A stretch of DNA of 6,294 bases from an uncultured Collinsella sp. (GTDB lineage: Bacteria > Actinomycetota > Coriobacteriia > Coriobacteriales > Coriobacteriaceae): positions 1 through 6,294 of the forward strand of contig CALBOJ010000002.1 in the NCBI GenBank assembly GCA_937896835.1. The letters are read 5' to 3'. The number at the start of each line of letters is the position of its first letter. The first letter of the stretch is position 1. Of this stretch, positions 5,485 to 6,294 are shown one piece after another. The notes beneath the pieces were generated by a model that was given only the letters and a program-made list of their open reading frames with translations, had not been told where the DNA came from and did not search any database. Both the position numbers and the translations under genes were made by a program.

Positions 5485-6294
5485 ATGGCATCTCAAGTTA
5501 AGCTCACCCCATGCGGGGCCATGTTTGACATCTTTAAGCGCGCGGCGCATCTGAGCCATATCGAGCTGTGCGGCCTGGTGCTTTCGTCCCGTCCGCTCGC
5601 CGACGGCCGCAGCCCGCAGAGCCGAGCCGCCGATCGCTCTTGGGTTTCCCGCTTTATCGTTCGCGCGCCGGTCGGCACGCTTCAGCAGCGCTACTTTGCC
5701 GAATACGGTACCTCGGCTGCGCGTATTATGTCGCAACTGGCCCTGCGCCAGCGCAATCCCATGGACTCCACGGCTGTGATCAATATGGTGTGCGGTCCTG
5801 CAGGTGAACCGATGGTACGCGCGCTCGAAGAGTGCCATCAGGACACGAATCTCTATCGCAACGCGCTCGATCGCCTGTCCCAGGCGGCGGAACTCATGCC
5901 CGCCGAGCGCGCCGAGGCCGTGCTGGTGCTGTTTGTCGCCGTCGGTTGTTCGGCGGATGTGCGGTCCTCGGTGAACTATGCCATCGACTACGCGCACGCG
6001 ACCTGTGGCGGAGGCACCTCCACGCCGCGTTCGCTTGGCATGTCGATGACCGCGGGCGAACGCGAACCCGCTCCGGCGCACCCCTTGGGCTTGCTGCGCG
6101 TACAAAACAGTTTTGTCGTGAGCGCCCCGCGCTGGATTCAGCCGAGTGAGCAGGGTGTTGAGATTGGTGCGCTGGCCACTGGTGAGGGCGATATTACCGA
6201 CGTCGGCGACGATGTCTCGGCCCGCCATGCCCATATCTGGTGCGATGCTCAAAATATCTGGCACGTCGAGGACTTGTCGTCCACCAACGGAACC
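5485..6294 (+). CDS. FHA-domain protein, truncated by window end
   Basis: The frame is open from ATG 5485 to the last base (270 residues, no stop seen). AAGGAGG (5470-5476), inside the last kinase codons and 8 nt upstream, gives a very strong ribosome binding site. Residues 1 to about 200 are an unrecognised, mostly helical cytoplasmic-looking region with scattered cysteines and no clear signal peptide. From about 205 an FHA domain begins, with VEIGA (225-229), GDI (235-237), VSARHAHI (244-251, Ser245, His248) and DLSSTNGT (263-270) at the correct spacing. FHA domains bind phosphothreonine peptides, so with the adjacent kinase this is the likely reader of the signal. An oddity is that the usual Gly-Arg of IGR is Gly-Ala here. 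The last few strands of the domain lie beyond the window. A PP2C phosphatase or more FHA genes downstream would be typical company, but none is visible. Confidence 0.92.
   Translation, partial: MASQVKLTPCGAMFDIFKRAAHLSHIELCGLVLSSRPLADGRSPQSRAADRSWVSRFIVRAPVGTLQQRYFAEYGTSAARIMSQLALRQRNPMDSTAVINMVCGPAGEPMVRALEECHQDTNLYRNALDRLSQAAELMPAERAEAVLVLFVAVGCSADVRSSVNYAIDYAHATCGGGTSTPRSLGMSMTAGEREPAPAHPLGLLRVQNSFVVSAPRWIQPSEQGVEIGALATGEGDITDVGDDVSARHAHIWCDAQNIWHVEDLSSTNGT

Noticed and set aside
5092..6264. Long 390-codon open frame on the minus strand
   Set aside because: It is antisense to the kinase 3' end and the FHA gene, both of which have clear family motifs. The predicted protein is Arg/His/Gly-rich with no recognisable domain, as expected from high-GC shadow frames.

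Overview
The window looks like a chromosomal segment of a high-GC Actinomycetota, most likely a Coriobacteriia member close to Collinsella. This rests on the dnaX–ybaB–recR housekeeping cluster, GC-rich codon use, strong GGAGG-type ribosome binding sites and the style of the proteins. The species-level placement is inference and no search was run.

Left part (1-2489). The 3' end of dnaX (DNA polymerase III gamma/tau) is followed by ybaB (nucleoid-associated protein) and recR (recombination mediator), all on the plus strand. Between dnaX and ybaB sits a minus-strand gene (736-1209) for a small unrecognised one-pass membrane protein. Its base composition (about 50% GC) is clearly lower than its neighbours', and it has its own consensus -10 box. 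The gap 1210-1558 has no gene. It holds that promoter, a good plus-strand promoter overlapped by a perfect AT-rich inverted repeat with a third half-site, a hairpin, and a weaker extended -10 closer to ybaB.

Middle gap (2490-2734). This stretch has no established gene but is dense in dyad symmetries: a 9-bp hairpin after recR, two overlapping alternative hairpins, two copies of GTTGYGCAAC about 73 bp apart, an extended -10, and a textbook intrinsic terminator (2695-2719) placed between that promoter and the ribosome binding site of the next gene. A regulated leader is a reasonable reading.

Right part (2735-6294). Three tightly packed plus-strand genes form a likely operon: a membrane-anchored or secreted protein with a Ser/Gly-rich linker and a Cys-containing C-terminal domain; a Hanks-type Ser/Thr protein kinase with all catalytic motifs and four C-terminal membrane segments; and a protein with an FHA (phosphothreonine-binding) domain that runs off the window end. 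The first two genes overlap by ATGA, and the last two are separated by 3 bp. Together they suggest an envelope-linked phosphosignalling module: an exported partner, a membrane kinase without PASTA repeats, and a phospho-reader whose FHA domain lacks the usual IGR arginine. I regard this module, with its attenuator-like leader, as the most interesting content of the window.
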